Origin: Clostridiaceae bacterium
GTDB lineage: Bacteria > Bacillota > Clostridia > Acetivibrionales > DUMB01
DNA length: 64,000 nt
Assembly: GCA_012840085.1 (NCBI GenBank)
Contig: DUMB01000081.1
Location: 108,438-172,437 of the forward strand
Direction: 5' to 3'
In this document: positions 44,769-56,219 of the stretch, one piece after another
Layout: every line of letters starts with the position of its first letter
Position numbering within the stretch: position 1 is the stretch's first letter
Made by a program: the position numbers and the translations under genes
The notes under the pieces: generated by a model
Seen by the model: only the letters and a program-made list of their open reading frames with translations
The model's database searches: none
What the model was told of the DNA's origin: nothing

Positions 44769-45034
44769 ATGTTACCAATTGATGGAACATATTGCATGGT
44801 TTTGAAGATTAAATAATTGCTTTTTTCGCGCAATTCATTTTGCTCTATGTGATTAGTGGAGCTTCTAAGTAATAATAATTAATATATTGGATTTTAAGTT
44901 TTGCCTAAAAATTAGAATAAATTGAGATTATCTAACTCTATGTTATCTCCACGTTAGGATAGCTGTCCATGGAAAAACCGAAGGATATTTGTACTATTTG
45001 ATTATTTTTTATATTGATTTATATTAATTGTTTT

Positions 45035-46621
45035 TTACATTGAAATGACTTCATATCCGCTAGGAGATACACCAAAGTGCTTTTTAAAGCACTTACTGAA
45101 ATAACTTGCATCACTAAACCCTGTCAGTTCTGCAATTTCGGACATTTTCAAATTTCCTGCCTTTAAATGCTCCCTGGCCTTGTTCATTCTTACGTTTACG
45201 ATATATTCATTAATAGTAATTCCAAATTCTTTCTTGTATATAGCTCTAAGATAACTTGGATTGACATACACATTAGATGCTACTTTATTGATATTTAAAT
45301 CTTGATCGGGATAATGAGTATCAATATAATTCTTCGCAGCTTCAGCAATTTTTCTGGTTCTCGTAATCTTGTTATTAGTAGAATTCTTCAATGCTTTCTT
45401 AAATAGATTTACCACCCAGTTATATGCTTCATTTATAGAATCTTTATTTTTTATTTCATAAAAGGGAGAAAAGTTTTTACCAAATATACTTTGAATATCG
45501 TAACCGCACTCCGTCATATATGATAAAAGTAAAGAAATAAGTCCCATAAAAGCAGCATATGCATATTCTACCGTAACCTTTTGACTTTTTAGATATGATA
45601 GTACTTCTTTTAGCTTAGTTTCAACGTTATTAAAATTTCCTAATCTTAGATTTAATAAAATGTCTTCGTTTATTGCAGCCGGGTAAAGGCCTTTTCTCAA
45701 ACCAAAAAGATTTAGACTGTTATACTCAATCACTCTGTCGCATCCCAAAATAAATTTGTTTTGAAGAGCAGCAAGCGCATCAAGATATGATTTACGTATT
45801 CCTCTGAATCCAATTTGCATTGAACCAGTTCCAACCGTAATGGTAAATCCAAAATATTGCCTTACCAAGCAACATAACTTTTCAAATGCTTCTATGATAA
45901 TATCATGGCATTCTCCATCATCAAATTCTAAAATAGAAATTATTCTTTCTTCCGGCCCATTAAAAATAATATGATTACCCTTTGTTTTAACAATTTCATA
46001 TAAAATATTTGATATGGCAAATTTCCACAATAACCTCTCTTTTAATTCTTCAGAATTTTGGTATAATTTATCTATTTCAATGCAGGATACAAGGTATTTC
46101 TGTGAAATCATACGAATTCCCAGATTATTTAGCAAAGTATGTGTTTGCTCATCATCATAAGTGTAATCACTACTTACTAAATAGTTAAACAGCCATTCTT
46201 TAACAAAATGTAGATGATTTTCCAAGTTGGCTTTTTCCTGTTTTTCTTTTTGTATTTTATTTTTTGCTTTAATTACTGATTTTAGTAATTCATCCTTTTC
46301 AAAGGGTTTTGTAATGAAGTCAATTACTCCCAATCTAATTGCTTTTCTAGCATATTCGAATTCACTATGGCCAGTCAAAATAATTATTAGCATTTCCGGG
46401 TATTCTTTCTTTAGTCTCTCTGACAGTTCTATACCATCCATAAACGGCATATTAATGTCCACCAATATAATATCAGGAGTATTTTTTTTGACTTTTTTTA
46501 ATGCATCCACTCCGTTTTTTGCTTCATTACATAATTCAATGCCATATAAGTGCCAGTCTATGTGAGAACGAAGATATTCTCTTAATATAGGCTCATCATC
46601 TACTATCATCATTTTTACCAT
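45035..46621 (-). CDS. YesN-type response regulator with AraC DNA-binding domain
   Basis: A 528-residue regulator. The receiver domain (1-120) has the acidic pair MMIVDDEP, the phospho-acceptor Asp in DIILVDINMPFMDG and Lys in DFITKPFEKDELL. A middle region (130-410) is of unknown fold, typical of YesN. The C-terminal AraC-type double HTH (about 425-528) reads INKVASNVYVNPSYLRAIYKKEFGITINEYI and SEIAELTGFSDASYFSKCFKKHFGVSPSGY. The ATG at 46621 is chosen: it overlaps the kinase stop as TAATG and has AAGGGG 8 bases ahead. It likely controls one or both nearby sugar importers. Confidence 0.92.
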   Translation of the reverse strand: MVKMMIVDDEPILREYLRSHIDWHLYGIELCNEAKNGVDALKKVKKNTPDIILVDINMPFMDGIELSERLKKEYPEMLIIILTGHSEFEYARKAIRLGVIDFITKPFEKDELLKSVIKAKNKIQKEKQEKANLENHLHFVKEWLFNYLVSSDYTYDDEQTHTLLNNLGIRMISQKYLVSCIEIDKLYQNSEELKERLLWKFAISNILYEIVKTKGNHIIFNGPEERIISILEFDDGECHDIIIEAFEKLCCLVRQYFGFTITVGTGSMQIGFRGIRKSYLDALAALQNKFILGCDRVIEYNSLNLFGLRKGLYPAAINEDILLNLRLGNFNNVETKLKEVLSYLKSQKVTVEYAYAAFMGLISLLLSYMTECGYDIQSIFGKNFSPFYEIKNKDSINEAYNWVVNLFKKALKNSTNNKITRTRKIAEAAKNYIDTHYPDQDLNINKVASNVYVNPSYLRAIYKKEFGITINEYIVNVRMNKAREHLKAGNLKMSEIAELTGFSDASYFSKCFKKHFGVSPSGYEVISM

Positions 46622-48414
46622 TACCAAATCCCCTTTTCGCTTTTAGGCAAAGAAATAGTAACTTCAGTTCCTTCGCCTGGCTTACTTTTTATATCAAGAC
46701 CGTATTTTTCTCCGAAAAACAACCTAATTCTGTCATGAACGCTACATATACCAAAAGAGGTTTTTTTATCTATATTTTTATTTTCTAGAATCTTCTTTAA
46801 ATTTTCCTCTGAAACACCTATACCGTCATCAATAATTTTGATAATAATTTTATCATTTGAGGAATAACCCTTTATCACTACGTTGCCAAAGGTACCTTTC
46901 TTTCTTAGTCCATGATAAATTGCATTCTCCACTATGGGTTGTATGGTAAGTTTTACTATGCAATTTTTCAAAATATCTTTATCAATGTCTATCTCAAAAT
47001 CGAATACATCCGGAAACCTAATCTTTTGAATAAACAAATATTCCTTCACCATTTTTATCTCTTCTTCAATAGTAATGATTTCTCTTCCACTGCTCAAAAC
47101 ACTCCTATAAAAATCAGCCAGTGCCTTAGTTGTCTTTTTAACACCATCTATCTTATTCATTTCAGCTAAAACATAAATAACATCAAGAGTATTGTACAAA
47201 AAATGTGGTTTTATCTGCGACTGAATTAATGCTAATTCATATTCTCTTTTTTTCTTTTGCTCTTTATATACATTATCTATCAATAGCTTAATTCTTTTAA
47301 TCATTGTATTAAAGCCTGAGGCAAGTAATCCAATTTCGTCACTTGTAGTAATGTCACAATAAACATCAATATTACCTTCTTTTACCTTGGACATATTATT
47401 ACTAAGTTTGATTATTGGCTCTACAAGCAATCTGGACAATTTACCGGCAATCCAAAGAGCAAAAAGCAGACATGCAATCCCTATTAAAACAATGATAAGT
47501 GTAATGTCCTTAATTTCCGAAGTTAATGCGTTAAGAGGGATTTGACACACTAAATTAAACTCTGAATTTTGAAATCTATTACGTGCCACCAATACCTTAA
47601 TTCCGTTTAATGTCATTATTTCTGTTGTGTTATTACTGTTTAATATCCAACCCAGTAAGGAAAAGTCGTCTATTCGTTTTAAAACATCATCTTGATTTTG
47701 CGATGAAATGATAACACCTTTATTATCAACTATATAATAATGGCCGCTAAGTCCAATATCTACTTTTTTATATATATCCGATAATGAATTTTCTTTTATA
47801 TTCAATACAAGTGAACCTAGCTTCTGTCCTGTATAAATGTTAACTATCCGCTTTCCAAGTGTCAGTACGGGTACATTTTTATCCGTGGTTAAATAATCTC
47901 GCGTTTGCATTTCAAACCATATATTGTTTCCGCTGGTTGTATCAATTTCCTCTAGAATTTTGCTCTTAATTGTTTTTTCTTCATTATATTCTAACAATGC
48001 ATCAGAGCCATAAATCTTTCCATTTACATCAATGAATGCCACTGATTCAACATCCGGAAATAGTAATAATGCAAAGCTCAATTGATTTCTTATCTTATTT
48101 TGCAGATTTAAGTCTGTCATTGGATCTATACCTGCTGTTAATTCTTCAACTAATACTTTATTTAAAGTTATAACAAGTGTATTTGCACAATTTTCGACAC
48201 TTTCTAACTTACTCTCAATTCGTGAAATAATTAAACCAGAGTTGTCATAGATGTTTTTTTTAGTTTTTTCTATTATGATTTTACTAAATATGCTGCTAGA
48301 CACATATGCTTGAATAAATAACGGAATAATTATTAACGGAAGATACATTATAATAATTTTATTTCTTATCATCTGGTTCTCAAACCAGTGTTTAATACGC
48401 GTAAACCCGACCAT
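46621..48414 (-). CDS. YesM-type membrane sensor histidine kinase
   Basis: A 597-residue kinase. Helix 1 (about 17-38) and helix 2 (about 305-325) flank an extracytoplasmic Cache-like sensor (LTLGKRIVNIYTGQKLGSLVLNIKENSL, GHYYIVDNKGVIISS). A HAMP domain follows (LVEPIIKLSNNMSKVKEGNIDVYCDITTSDEIGLLA). The His_kinase domain has QIKPHFLYNTLDVIYVL with the phospho-acceptor His. The ATPase domain has IVENAIYHGLRKKG (N box), IIDDGIGVSEENL (G1) and FGICSVHDRIRLFFGEKYG. AGGGG precedes the ATG. It is coupled to the response regulator by TAATG. YesM-type kinases usually sense sugars, directly or with a binding protein. Confidence 0.92.
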   Translation of the reverse strand: MVGFTRIKHWFENQMIRNKIIIMYLPLIIIPLFIQAYVSSSIFSKIIIEKTKKNIYDNSGLIISRIESKLESVENCANTLVITLNKVLVEELTAGIDPMTDLNLQNKIRNQLSFALLLFPDVESVAFIDVNGKIYGSDALLEYNEEKTIKSKILEEIDTTSGNNIWFEMQTRDYLTTDKNVPVLTLGKRIVNIYTGQKLGSLVLNIKENSLSDIYKKVDIGLSGHYYIVDNKGVIISSQNQDDVLKRIDDFSLLGWILNSNNTTEIMTLNGIKVLVARNRFQNSEFNLVCQIPLNALTSEIKDITLIIVLIGIACLLFALWIAGKLSRLLVEPIIKLSNNMSKVKEGNIDVYCDITTSDEIGLLASGFNTMIKRIKLLIDNVYKEQKKKREYELALIQSQIKPHFLYNTLDVIYVLAEMNKIDGVKKTTKALADFYRSVLSSGREIITIEEEIKMVKEYLFIQKIRFPDVFDFEIDIDKDILKNCIVKLTIQPIVENAIYHGLRKKGTFGNVVIKGYSSNDKIIIKIIDDGIGVSEENLKKILENKNIDKKTSFGICSVHDRIRLFFGEKYGLDIKSKPGEGTEVTISLPKSEKGIW

Positions 48415-48585
48415 TCTATAGCCCCTTTTCTACTATTACTACATAAATTGTATAGAAACGTCTTATAGAATAAATTTTGACCTCACTGTTGTCACTTATT
48501 TAGATTTTGTTTGTAACTTTTTATGATCTTAGTTGATTTCAAATTAGGTTCGGGTCTAATTAATATTGTAAATTATAACACAAAA

Positions 48586-50159
<1,574 letters not shown>

Positions 50160-51506
50160 ATGAAAAAGGTACTATCACTTTTACTAGCTGTTTTAATGAT
50201 ATTATCATTAGCAGCATGCGGTGGAAGCACCGAAAAATCAAAGACCGTTGCAGACGAACCTAAGACTGATGTAAGCAAGGGACAGGAGGACACAAAAGAA
50301 ACACTGGCTGAAAAGTCAGGCAAAATTACAATTTGGGCATGGGATCCCAACTTTAATATCGCAATAATGAATTATGCCAAAGAACTATATACTAAGGACA
50401 ATCCCAATGTAGAAATCGAAGTTGTTGACATCGCAAAAGGTGACTTAGAGCAGAAACTACATACAAATCTGGCATCAGGCGTAATAGATGGTTTACCTGA
50501 AATTACTCTTATTGAAGACTACAATGCGCAAAAGTATCTCCAATCATATCCTGGTTCCTTTACTGACTTGACGGGGAAAATTAATCACAATGACTTTGCA
50601 GAATACAAAGTCAGTCTTATGACACTTGACGGAAAAGTTTATGGTGTTCCCTTTGATTCAGGTGTTGCAGGCTTCTTTTATAGATCAGATTACCTGGAAC
50701 AGGCAGGTTATAAACACGAGGACCTAGTAAATATTACATGGGATGACTTTATAGAAATAGGTAAAAACGTCAAGCAAAAAACAGGCAAGGCTATGTTAGC
50801 TTTTGATCTGAACGATGGCGGCCTAATGAGGATAATGATGCAATCAGCAGGAAAGTGGTATTTTGATGATAATGGTAATATTAACATTGCAAACAACGAT
50901 GTTATAAAAGAAGCTGTAAAGACATACAAAGCAATAGCCGATTCTGGTATAATTAAGCAGACAAGCGGATGGGATGAATGGGTAGCAGCATTTAACGCAG
51001 GAGACAGTGCTTCGGTTATCACAGGTGTATGGATTATCGGTTCTATCAAAGCAGAAGAAAGCCAGTCAGGCAAATGGAAAGTCGCTCCCATACCCCGCTT
51101 AAATATCAGTGGATCAGTTAATGCATCCAATCTGGGCGGTTCAAGCTGGTATGTGATCGAAAAGACAAAAGGCAAAGATCTTGCTATAGACTTCCTCAAT
51201 ACAATTTACGGCGGAAATAATGAATTCTATCAGAAAATACTCGTTGACCAGGGAGCTGTCGGCACTTACAAGCCTGCTCAGAGTGGTGCATCATATGCCA
51301 GTGAGGATGCCTTCTTCGGCGGACAAAAAGTTTACACTGATTTTTCAGAATGGATGAAATCAATACCTGCTATCAACTACGGACTATACACATATGAAGC
51401 AGACTCTGCAATATTTACTGTAATGCCTGAAGTTTATTCCGGAAGCATTTCAATTGACGAGGCATTAAAAAAGGCTGAAGAACAACTGAAGAATCAGATA
51501 AATTAA
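50160..51506 (+). CDS. Extracellular sugar-binding lipoprotein of ABC transporter 2
   Basis: A 448-residue family 1 solute-binding protein. The signal peptide MKKVLSLLLAVLMILSLAAC has a lipobox with acylated Cys20 (LAAC). A Ser/Thr/Lys/Asp linker is followed by the mature domain: KITIWAWDPNFNIAIMNYAKELYTKDNPNVEIEVVDI, LPEITLIEDYNAQKYLQSYPG and ASNLGGSSWYVIEKTKGKDLAIDFLNTIYG. AAGGAGGAGAG precedes the ATG. It heads an operon of binding protein, two permeases and GH2 on the plus strand, so its ligand is probably the GH2 substrate. No ATPase gene. Confidence 0.92.
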   Translation: MKKVLSLLLAVLMILSLAACGGSTEKSKTVADEPKTDVSKGQEDTKETLAEKSGKITIWAWDPNFNIAIMNYAKELYTKDNPNVEIEVVDIAKGDLEQKLHTNLASGVIDGLPEITLIEDYNAQKYLQSYPGSFTDLTGKINHNDFAEYKVSLMTLDGKVYGVPFDSGVAGFFYRSDYLEQAGYKHEDLVNITWDDFIEIGKNVKQKTGKAMLAFDLNDGGLMRIMMQSAGKWYFDDNGNINIANNDVIKEAVKTYKAIADSGIIKQTSGWDEWVAAFNAGDSASVITGVWIIGSIKAEESQSGKWKVAPIPRLNISGSVNASNLGGSSWYVIEKTKGKDLAIDFLNTIYGGNNEFYQKILVDQGAVGTYKPAQSGASYASEDAFFGGQKVYTDFSEWMKSIPAINYGLYTYEADSAIFTVMPEVYSGSISIDEALKKAEEQLKNQIN

Positions 51507-51564
51507 CCAAGTATCAATAAACCTTGTAAATACTAATGAAAAATTTGTTAAACTAATTAACCGG

Positions 51565-51606
51565 CTAAATATTTCCGCGGTTGATTAAGTCCGCGGAAAT
51601 ATTTAG
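51565..51606. other. Strong intercistronic hairpin in ABC operon 2
   Basis: CTAAATATTTCCGCGG and its exact complement flank a 10-base loop, a perfect 16-bp stem. It lies in the 179-base gap between the binding protein and the first permease, the same place as the hairpin in operon 1. It is not followed by a clean U-tract, which fits partial readthrough or mRNA stabilisation. Confidence 0.75.
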
Positions 51607-51685
51607 TCTCGGGCTTTTTGCAATTCAATGCATGGAAAAGGACATTGCAGACGAAGCAGGATTTCTTTAAATGAGGTGAAATATT

Positions 51686-52600
51686 ATGACGGGGGCTACT
51701 TCCAGTAGGTCATTCGTAAAGTCCAATAATTTATACGGTTGGTTATTTATATCTATAGCAGTTATATTGCTTGCAGTATTTCTATTATATCCGATAGTCT
51801 ATTCCTTATATCTGTCAACAACTTCATCAAAAGGTATAGTGCAAAATTTCGTGGGTTTAAAAAACTATATAAGACTTGTTAAAGACCCTATGTTTTTACT
51901 TGCACTGAAAAATACATTTACTTTATTTATTATACAAGTTCCCATTATGCTTCTTTTGGCCCTTATCCTGGCGTCACTTTTAAATGACAAAACAATAAAG
52001 TTCAGGGGCATTTTCAGAACAGGAATTTTTCTTCCGGCAGTAACATCTCTGGTTGCCTACACGATACTATTCAAAATGATGTTTGCACTTGACGGTTTTA
52101 TCAATACTGCATTAATGAACTTACATATTATCAAAGAACCTATACCATGGCTTTTGGACCCGGTCTGGGCAAAAATAACAATAATGATTGCTCTGACCTG
52201 GCGGTGGACAGGATATAATATGGTTTTCTATCTTTCCGCTTTGCAAAATATCCCTGATGAAATATATGAAGCATCAGAAATTGACGGCGCAAGTAAGGTA
52301 CAGCAGTTTTTTCATATTACAATTCCTATTTTAAAGCCTTTGATTGTATTTACATCAATTATGTCAACAATAGGAACATTGCAGTTGTTTGATGAACCCA
52401 TGAACCTGGCACAGGCAGGCGTTACTTCTGCAACAACTGGTCCAGGTAATTCGCTTTTAACATTATCGGTATACATATATAATTTATGTTTTAAATATAT
52501 GCCTGATTTCGGATATGCAGCTACAGTATCTTATGTAATTGTTTTCATTGTAGCCATACTTACAGTGATTCAGTTTAAAGTGGCAGGTGATAAAAGTTGA
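51686..52600 (+). CDS. Carbohydrate ABC transporter permease, MalF type
   Basis: 304 residues with six hydrophobic helices (first: LYGWLFISIAVILLAVFLLYPIVYSLYLS). The EAA loop reads DEIYEASEIDGASKVQQFFHITIPIL. GAGGTGAAATATT precedes the ATG. It overlaps the next permease gene by 4 bases. Confidence 0.92.
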   Translation: MTGATSSRSFVKSNNLYGWLFISIAVILLAVFLLYPIVYSLYLSTTSSKGIVQNFVGLKNYIRLVKDPMFLLALKNTFTLFIIQVPIMLLLALILASLLNDKTIKFRGIFRTGIFLPAVTSLVAYTILFKMMFALDGFINTALMNLHIIKEPIPWLLDPVWAKITIMIALTWRWTGYNMVFYLSALQNIPDEIYEASEIDGASKVQQFFHITIPILKPLIVFTSIMSTIGTLQLFDEPMNLAQAGVTSATTGPGNSLLTLSVYIYNLCFKYMPDFGYAATVSYVIVFIVAILTVIQFKVAGDKS

Positions 52601-53415
52601 AAACTCGTAATATTGCAAAAAAAATCATTGTGTATGTTTTTCTGATAAGCGCGTTTGTTGTATCGGTATTTCCCTTCTACTGGATGATTGTAGGCATGAC
52701 CAACAAATCGGTAGATGTAATAAAGGGTAAGATGACTTTTGGCAATCAGCTAATTAACAACTTGACAACATTATTTACTACTTTTGATATGAAGGGAGTC
52801 TTATTTAATTCATTAAAAATTTCAGTATTAACAGTTATAGGCACGCTAATAATATCATCAATGGCGGCATATGGCTTTCAAATATTCTCTTCACCTGCAC
52901 GTGAAAAAATATATAATGCAATATTGCTATCCATGATGGTCCCATTTGCGGCATTAATGATACCTCTGTTCCGTCTCATTGTAAAATTTGGGTTGCTTAA
53001 CAAGCACATTGGCCTGATACTTACTTCAATAGCATCTGTGTTCATAATATTTTTCTTCAGGCAAAGTATCAAATCCTTTCCACATGAGATTATCCAAGCT
53101 GCACGAGTGGATGGGGCAGGAGAATTTCGCATATTCTTTACCATTTTTATGCCTTCTATGAGGTCTACTTATGCAGCCGCTGCAATTTATTCATTTATGA
53201 ACAGTTGGAATGCTTATCTATGGCCACTCATTGTATTGCAGACAGATGAAAAGAAGACGGTCACACTGCTTATATCTTCTATGTCATCAGCATATACTCC
53301 GCAGTACGGAGTTATTATGACAGCAATAGTTATTGCAACCTTGCCTATAATTATAGTTTTCTTTACATTCCAGAGATATTTTGTACAAGGAATGTTAGGA
53401 TCAGTAAAACAATAA
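52597..53415 (+). CDS. Carbohydrate ABC transporter permease, MalG type
   Basis: 272 residues with six hydrophobic helices, an EAA loop HEIIQAARVDGAGEFRIFFTIFMPSMR and a typical C-terminus FVQGMLGSVKQ. The start is TTG at 52597, which overlaps the preceding stop as TTGA, indicating translational coupling. It is followed after 28 bases by the GH2 gene. Confidence 0.92.
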   Translation: MKTRNIAKKIIVYVFLISAFVVSVFPFYWMIVGMTNKSVDVIKGKMTFGNQLINNLTTLFTTFDMKGVLFNSLKISVLTVIGTLIISSMAAYGFQIFSSPAREKIYNAILLSMMVPFAALMIPLFRLIVKFGLLNKHIGLILTSIASVFIIFFFRQSIKSFPHEIIQAARVDGAGEFRIFFTIFMPSMRSTYAAAAIYSFMNSWNAYLWPLIVLQTDEKKTVTLLISSMSSAYTPQYGVIMTAIVIATLPIIIVFFTFQRYFVQGMLGSVKQ

Positions 53416-53443
53416 TCAGTTGTAAAATATGAGGGAGTAAAAC

Positions 53444-55693
53444 ATGAGAAAGATAATTCCATTAAATAATAACTGGTACTTTAAAAAACAATATGAACAA
53501 GGTCTTGAAAAATCTTGTAACTTAGAGGGTTTCGAGATAGTTCATCTGCCACATTCCAATGTGGAATTGCCTTATAATTATTTCGATGAGAGGTTGTATC
53601 AAATAGTATCGTGCTATAAATACCCTCTTTGTTTGCCAAAAGAGTATAAAGACAACGTAATATATATTCATTTTGAAGGTGTAATGGCATATGCACAAGT
53701 CTATTTAAACGGAATATTCCTTGGTGATCATAAGGGCGGATACACACCATTCGATATAAGGATAGACCCTTACTATAATTGGGACCTGGAAACCAATATT
53801 CTAACCGTTGTAGTAGATTCTACAGAACGAAATGATATCCCTCCTTTTGGAGGACAAATAGACTATCTCACTTACGGAGGCATTTATCGCGAAGTAAGCC
53901 TGGGTATCTATGACGAAATATTTATTAGTAATATAAAAATTGAAACTTCAAATGTTCTGGAAGATGAAAAGAGTATAAATCTTAAGGTATTTCTAAAAAA
54001 TATTAACCAGCAAAAAACCAACGTTGATTTCAATGTTAAAATAAGAGAAAAATACGGGAAGGAAATTTTATGCACAAATTTCAAAGAATCTGTCACAGAA
54101 ACAAACAGTGTTTATAGTTTTAATATAGGCGGTTTAAAAAATATAAATCTTTGGGATATAAATAACCCAAATTTGTATGAAATTGTTGTCAGTATAAAAG
54201 CAGAAACTTCCTCGGATGAATATATTGATACTTTCGGATTTCGAGAGGCTAAATTTACTGCAAACGGTTTCTATTTAAACGGCAAACTGCTGAAGCTGAG
54301 AGGTTTGAACAGACATCAATCATACCCTTACGTAGGTTATGCAATGCCTAAACGGGTGCAGGAAAAAGATGCAGATATTTTAAAAAATGACCTTCACGTG
54401 AACCTGGTAAGGACGTCACACTATCCCCAATCCAAACACTTTCTCAATAAGTGTGACGAGCTCGGGCTACTGGTATTCGAAGAGATTCCCGGATGGCAAT
54501 ATATCGGAAACAGAGAATGGAAAGAAGTTGCAAAGCAAAATTTAAGGGAAATGATAGAAAGGGATTGGAATCATCCGTCAATTATTCTGTGGGGTGTTCG
54601 CATAAATGAATCATTAGATGATGATGAATTTTATACGGACACAAATAAAATAGCACGTAGTCTGGACAGCACCAGACAGACAGGAGGAGTACGGTATATC
54701 ACAGACAGCAATCTGTTAGAAGATGTATATACAATGAATGACTTTATACATGACGGCATTTCAAAACCTTTGAGAGGACAACAGGAAGTTACAGGACTTA
54801 ACTATAATGTCCCTTATATGGTAACTGAATTCTGCGGGCACATGTATCCTACCAAACGCTTTGACTGTGAAGAAAGGCAGATGGAGCATGCACTCCGCCA
54901 TTTGAGAATCCAGGATGCATCCTACCAGGATGACAGTATTTCAGGAGCAATTGGTTGGGTTGCCTTTGATTACAATACCCATAAAGACTTTGGGTCCGGT
55001 GACCGGATATGCTACCATGGTGTTATGGATATGTTCCGTATTCACAAATTTGCATCATATGTATATAAATCGCAGGTATCACCCGAAGTCGAGCCTGTAT
55101 TAGAACCTGTTACCTTCTGGGCACGGGGGGAAAGAAGCATTGGTGGCGTCATTCCTTTAATCATATTCACCAATTGCGATTATATCGATTTTCAGTATGG
55201 GGATAAGCCACCTATTAAAAATATATACCCACGAAGGGAAATTTATAAGGGTATCCCATACCCTCCGGTGATTATTGATTATTCCGTAATAACGCCCGAA
55301 GAGGTTGGTTCATGGGGTATGGCATGGGAAGATGCAGTTATTAGAGGCTATTATAAGGGCAAACAGGTAATCGAAAAGAAATTCTGCAATAATCCCATTC
55401 CTTCCGACCTATATGTGTCTGCTGATGACCTTGTATTAGATGCAACACAAAAGGATGCCACCAGGGTAGTTGTAAAACTGCTGGACCAAAGAGGCAACAT
55501 TTTACCTTTTATTGATGAAATAATAAAAATAAAAGTAGAAGGACCCGCAAGATTACAAGGACCTGCGGAGCTGGCATTAAAGGGCGGTGCTGTGGCATTT
55601 TGGATTGAAACAATCAATAAGCCAGGAAATATTTATGTAGAGGTAGTATCTCATTCTGTAGGAAAAAAGAGTCTAGTAATACAGGTAAAATAA
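53444..55693 (+). CDS. Glycoside hydrolase family 2 enzyme (beta-galactosidase-like), cytoplasmic
   Basis: 749 residues, no signal peptide. Domains: N-terminal jelly roll (about 1-165; VIYIHFEGVMAYAQVYLNGIFLGDHKGGYTPF), immunoglobulin-like sandwich (170-275), TIM barrel (280-565) and a C-terminal beta-sandwich (660-749). The acid/base Glu is in WGVRINES; the nucleophile is Glu in MVTEFCG. LRGLNRHQSYPYVGYAMPKR and LVRTSHYPQSKHFLNKCDELGLLVFEEIPGW are strong GH2 signatures. It probably releases a terminal beta-linked sugar from the oligosaccharide brought in by the adjacent importer. Beta-galactosidase is the best guess; beta-glucuronidase or mannosidase cannot be excluded. GAGGGAG precedes the ATG. 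Confidence 0.93.
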   Translation: MRKIIPLNNNWYFKKQYEQGLEKSCNLEGFEIVHLPHSNVELPYNYFDERLYQIVSCYKYPLCLPKEYKDNVIYIHFEGVMAYAQVYLNGIFLGDHKGGYTPFDIRIDPYYNWDLETNILTVVVDSTERNDIPPFGGQIDYLTYGGIYREVSLGIYDEIFISNIKIETSNVLEDEKSINLKVFLKNINQQKTNVDFNVKIREKYGKEILCTNFKESVTETNSVYSFNIGGLKNINLWDINNPNLYEIVVSIKAETSSDEYIDTFGFREAKFTANGFYLNGKLLKLRGLNRHQSYPYVGYAMPKRVQEKDADILKNDLHVNLVRTSHYPQSKHFLNKCDELGLLVFEEIPGWQYIGNREWKEVAKQNLREMIERDWNHPSIILWGVRINESLDDDEFYTDTNKIARSLDSTRQTGGVRYITDSNLLEDVYTMNDFIHDGISKPLRGQQEVTGLNYNVPYMVTEFCGHMYPTKRFDCEERQMEHALRHLRIQDASYQDDSISGAIGWVAFDYNTHKDFGSGDRICYHGVMDMFRIHKFASYVYKSQVSPEVEPVLEPVTFWARGERSIGGVIPLIIFTNCDYIDFQYGDKPPIKNIYPRREIYKGIPYPPVIIDYSVITPEEVGSWGMAWEDAVIRGYYKGKQVIEKKFCNNPIPSDLYVSADDLVLDATQKDATRVVVKLLDQRGNILPFIDEIIKIKVEGPARLQGPAELALKGGAVAFWIETINKPGNIYVEVVSHSVGKKSLVIQVK

Positions 55694-55720
55694 AAAAATG
55701 TGCTAAATGCACATTTTTTT
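55692..55720. terminator. Terminator after the GH2 gene
   Basis: AAAAAAATGTGC and GCACATTTTTTT flank a 5-base loop. It overlaps the end of the coding sequence and is bidirectional. Confidence 0.9.
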
Positions 55721-55768
55721 ATGGCTCGTGCCCTCCCGGGTCCGATTCCATCTCTACCTTCTGATGTG

Positions 55769-55800
55769 AAAAGGCTCCGATGTTACAATCGGAGCCTTTT
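55769..55800. terminator. Terminator of the tRNA cluster
   Basis: AAAAGGCTCCGAT and ATCGGAGCCTTTT flank a 6-base loop, immediately past the tRNA-Thr gene on the minus strand. It works in both directions. The 48 bases before it include GGGTCCGATTCC, which looks like a tRNA T-arm remnant. Confidence 0.85.
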
Positions 55801-55802
55801 CT

Positions 55803-55878
55803 TGGAGCTGGCGGACGGAATCGAACCCCCGACCTGCTGATTACAAGTCAGCTGCTCTACCTGCTGAGCTACGCCAGC
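55803..55878 (-). tRNA. tRNA-Thr (anticodon TGT)
   Basis: A 76-nt cloverleaf with GCTGGCG acceptor arm, D arm AGCTCAGCAGGTAGAGC, anticodon stem GCTGA/TCAGC with loop CTTGTAA, T-arm GGGTTCGATTCC and encoded CCA. Confidence 0.96.
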
Positions 55879-55908
55879 ATTTCACATTATTGAGTTTAAT
55901 ATAAAACT

Positions 55909-55984
55909 TGGTGGGCACTATAGGGCTCGAACCTATGACCCCCTGCTTGTAAGGCAGGTGCTCTCCCAGCTGAGCTAAGCGCCC
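55909..55984 (-). tRNA. tRNA-Val (anticodon TAC)
   Basis: 76 nt. Acceptor GGGCGCT, D arm AGCTCAGCTGGGAGAGC, anticodon stem CCTGC/GCAGG with loop CTTACAA, T-arm AGGTTCGAGCCC, CCA encoded. Confidence 0.96.
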
Positions 55985-56059
55985 ACAAGTATTTTAATAA
56001 TTTTATACTTTTGCCTTGAAATACATCAAAAACTTCAAAGGTCAAAAGTAAATAAAATT

Positions 56060-56134
56060 TGGTGACCCATAGGGGACTCGAACCCCTGTTACCGCCGTGA
56101 AAGGGCGGTGTCTTAACCGCTTGACCAATGGGCC
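56060..56134 (-). tRNA. tRNA-Glu (anticodon TTC)
   Basis: 75 nt. Acceptor GGCCCAT, anticodon stem CCGCC/GGCGG with loop CTTTCAC, T-arm GGGTTCGAGTCC, CCA encoded. Confidence 0.96.
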
Positions 56135-56142
56135 ATAAATAG

Positions 56143-56219
56143 TGGTAGCGGCGATTGGATTTGAACCAACGACACTGCGGGTATGAACCGCATGCTCTAG
56201 CCAACTGAGCTACGCCGCC
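56143..56219 (-). tRNA. tRNA-Met, elongator type (anticodon CAT)
   Basis: 77 nt. Acceptor GGCGGCG, anticodon stem TGCGG/CCGCA with loop TTCATAC, T-arm TGGTTCAAATCC, CCA encoded. The paired first base and lack of the three G-C pairs in the anticodon stem argue against the initiator form. A lysidine-modified Ile tRNA is possible. It is the first gene of the Met-Glu-Val-Thr cluster. Confidence 0.93.

Noticed and set aside
55721..55768. A fifth tRNA gene on the plus strand
   Set aside because: Only a T-arm-like GGGTCCGATTCC is present. There is no acceptor, D or anticodon arm. At most it is a remnant.
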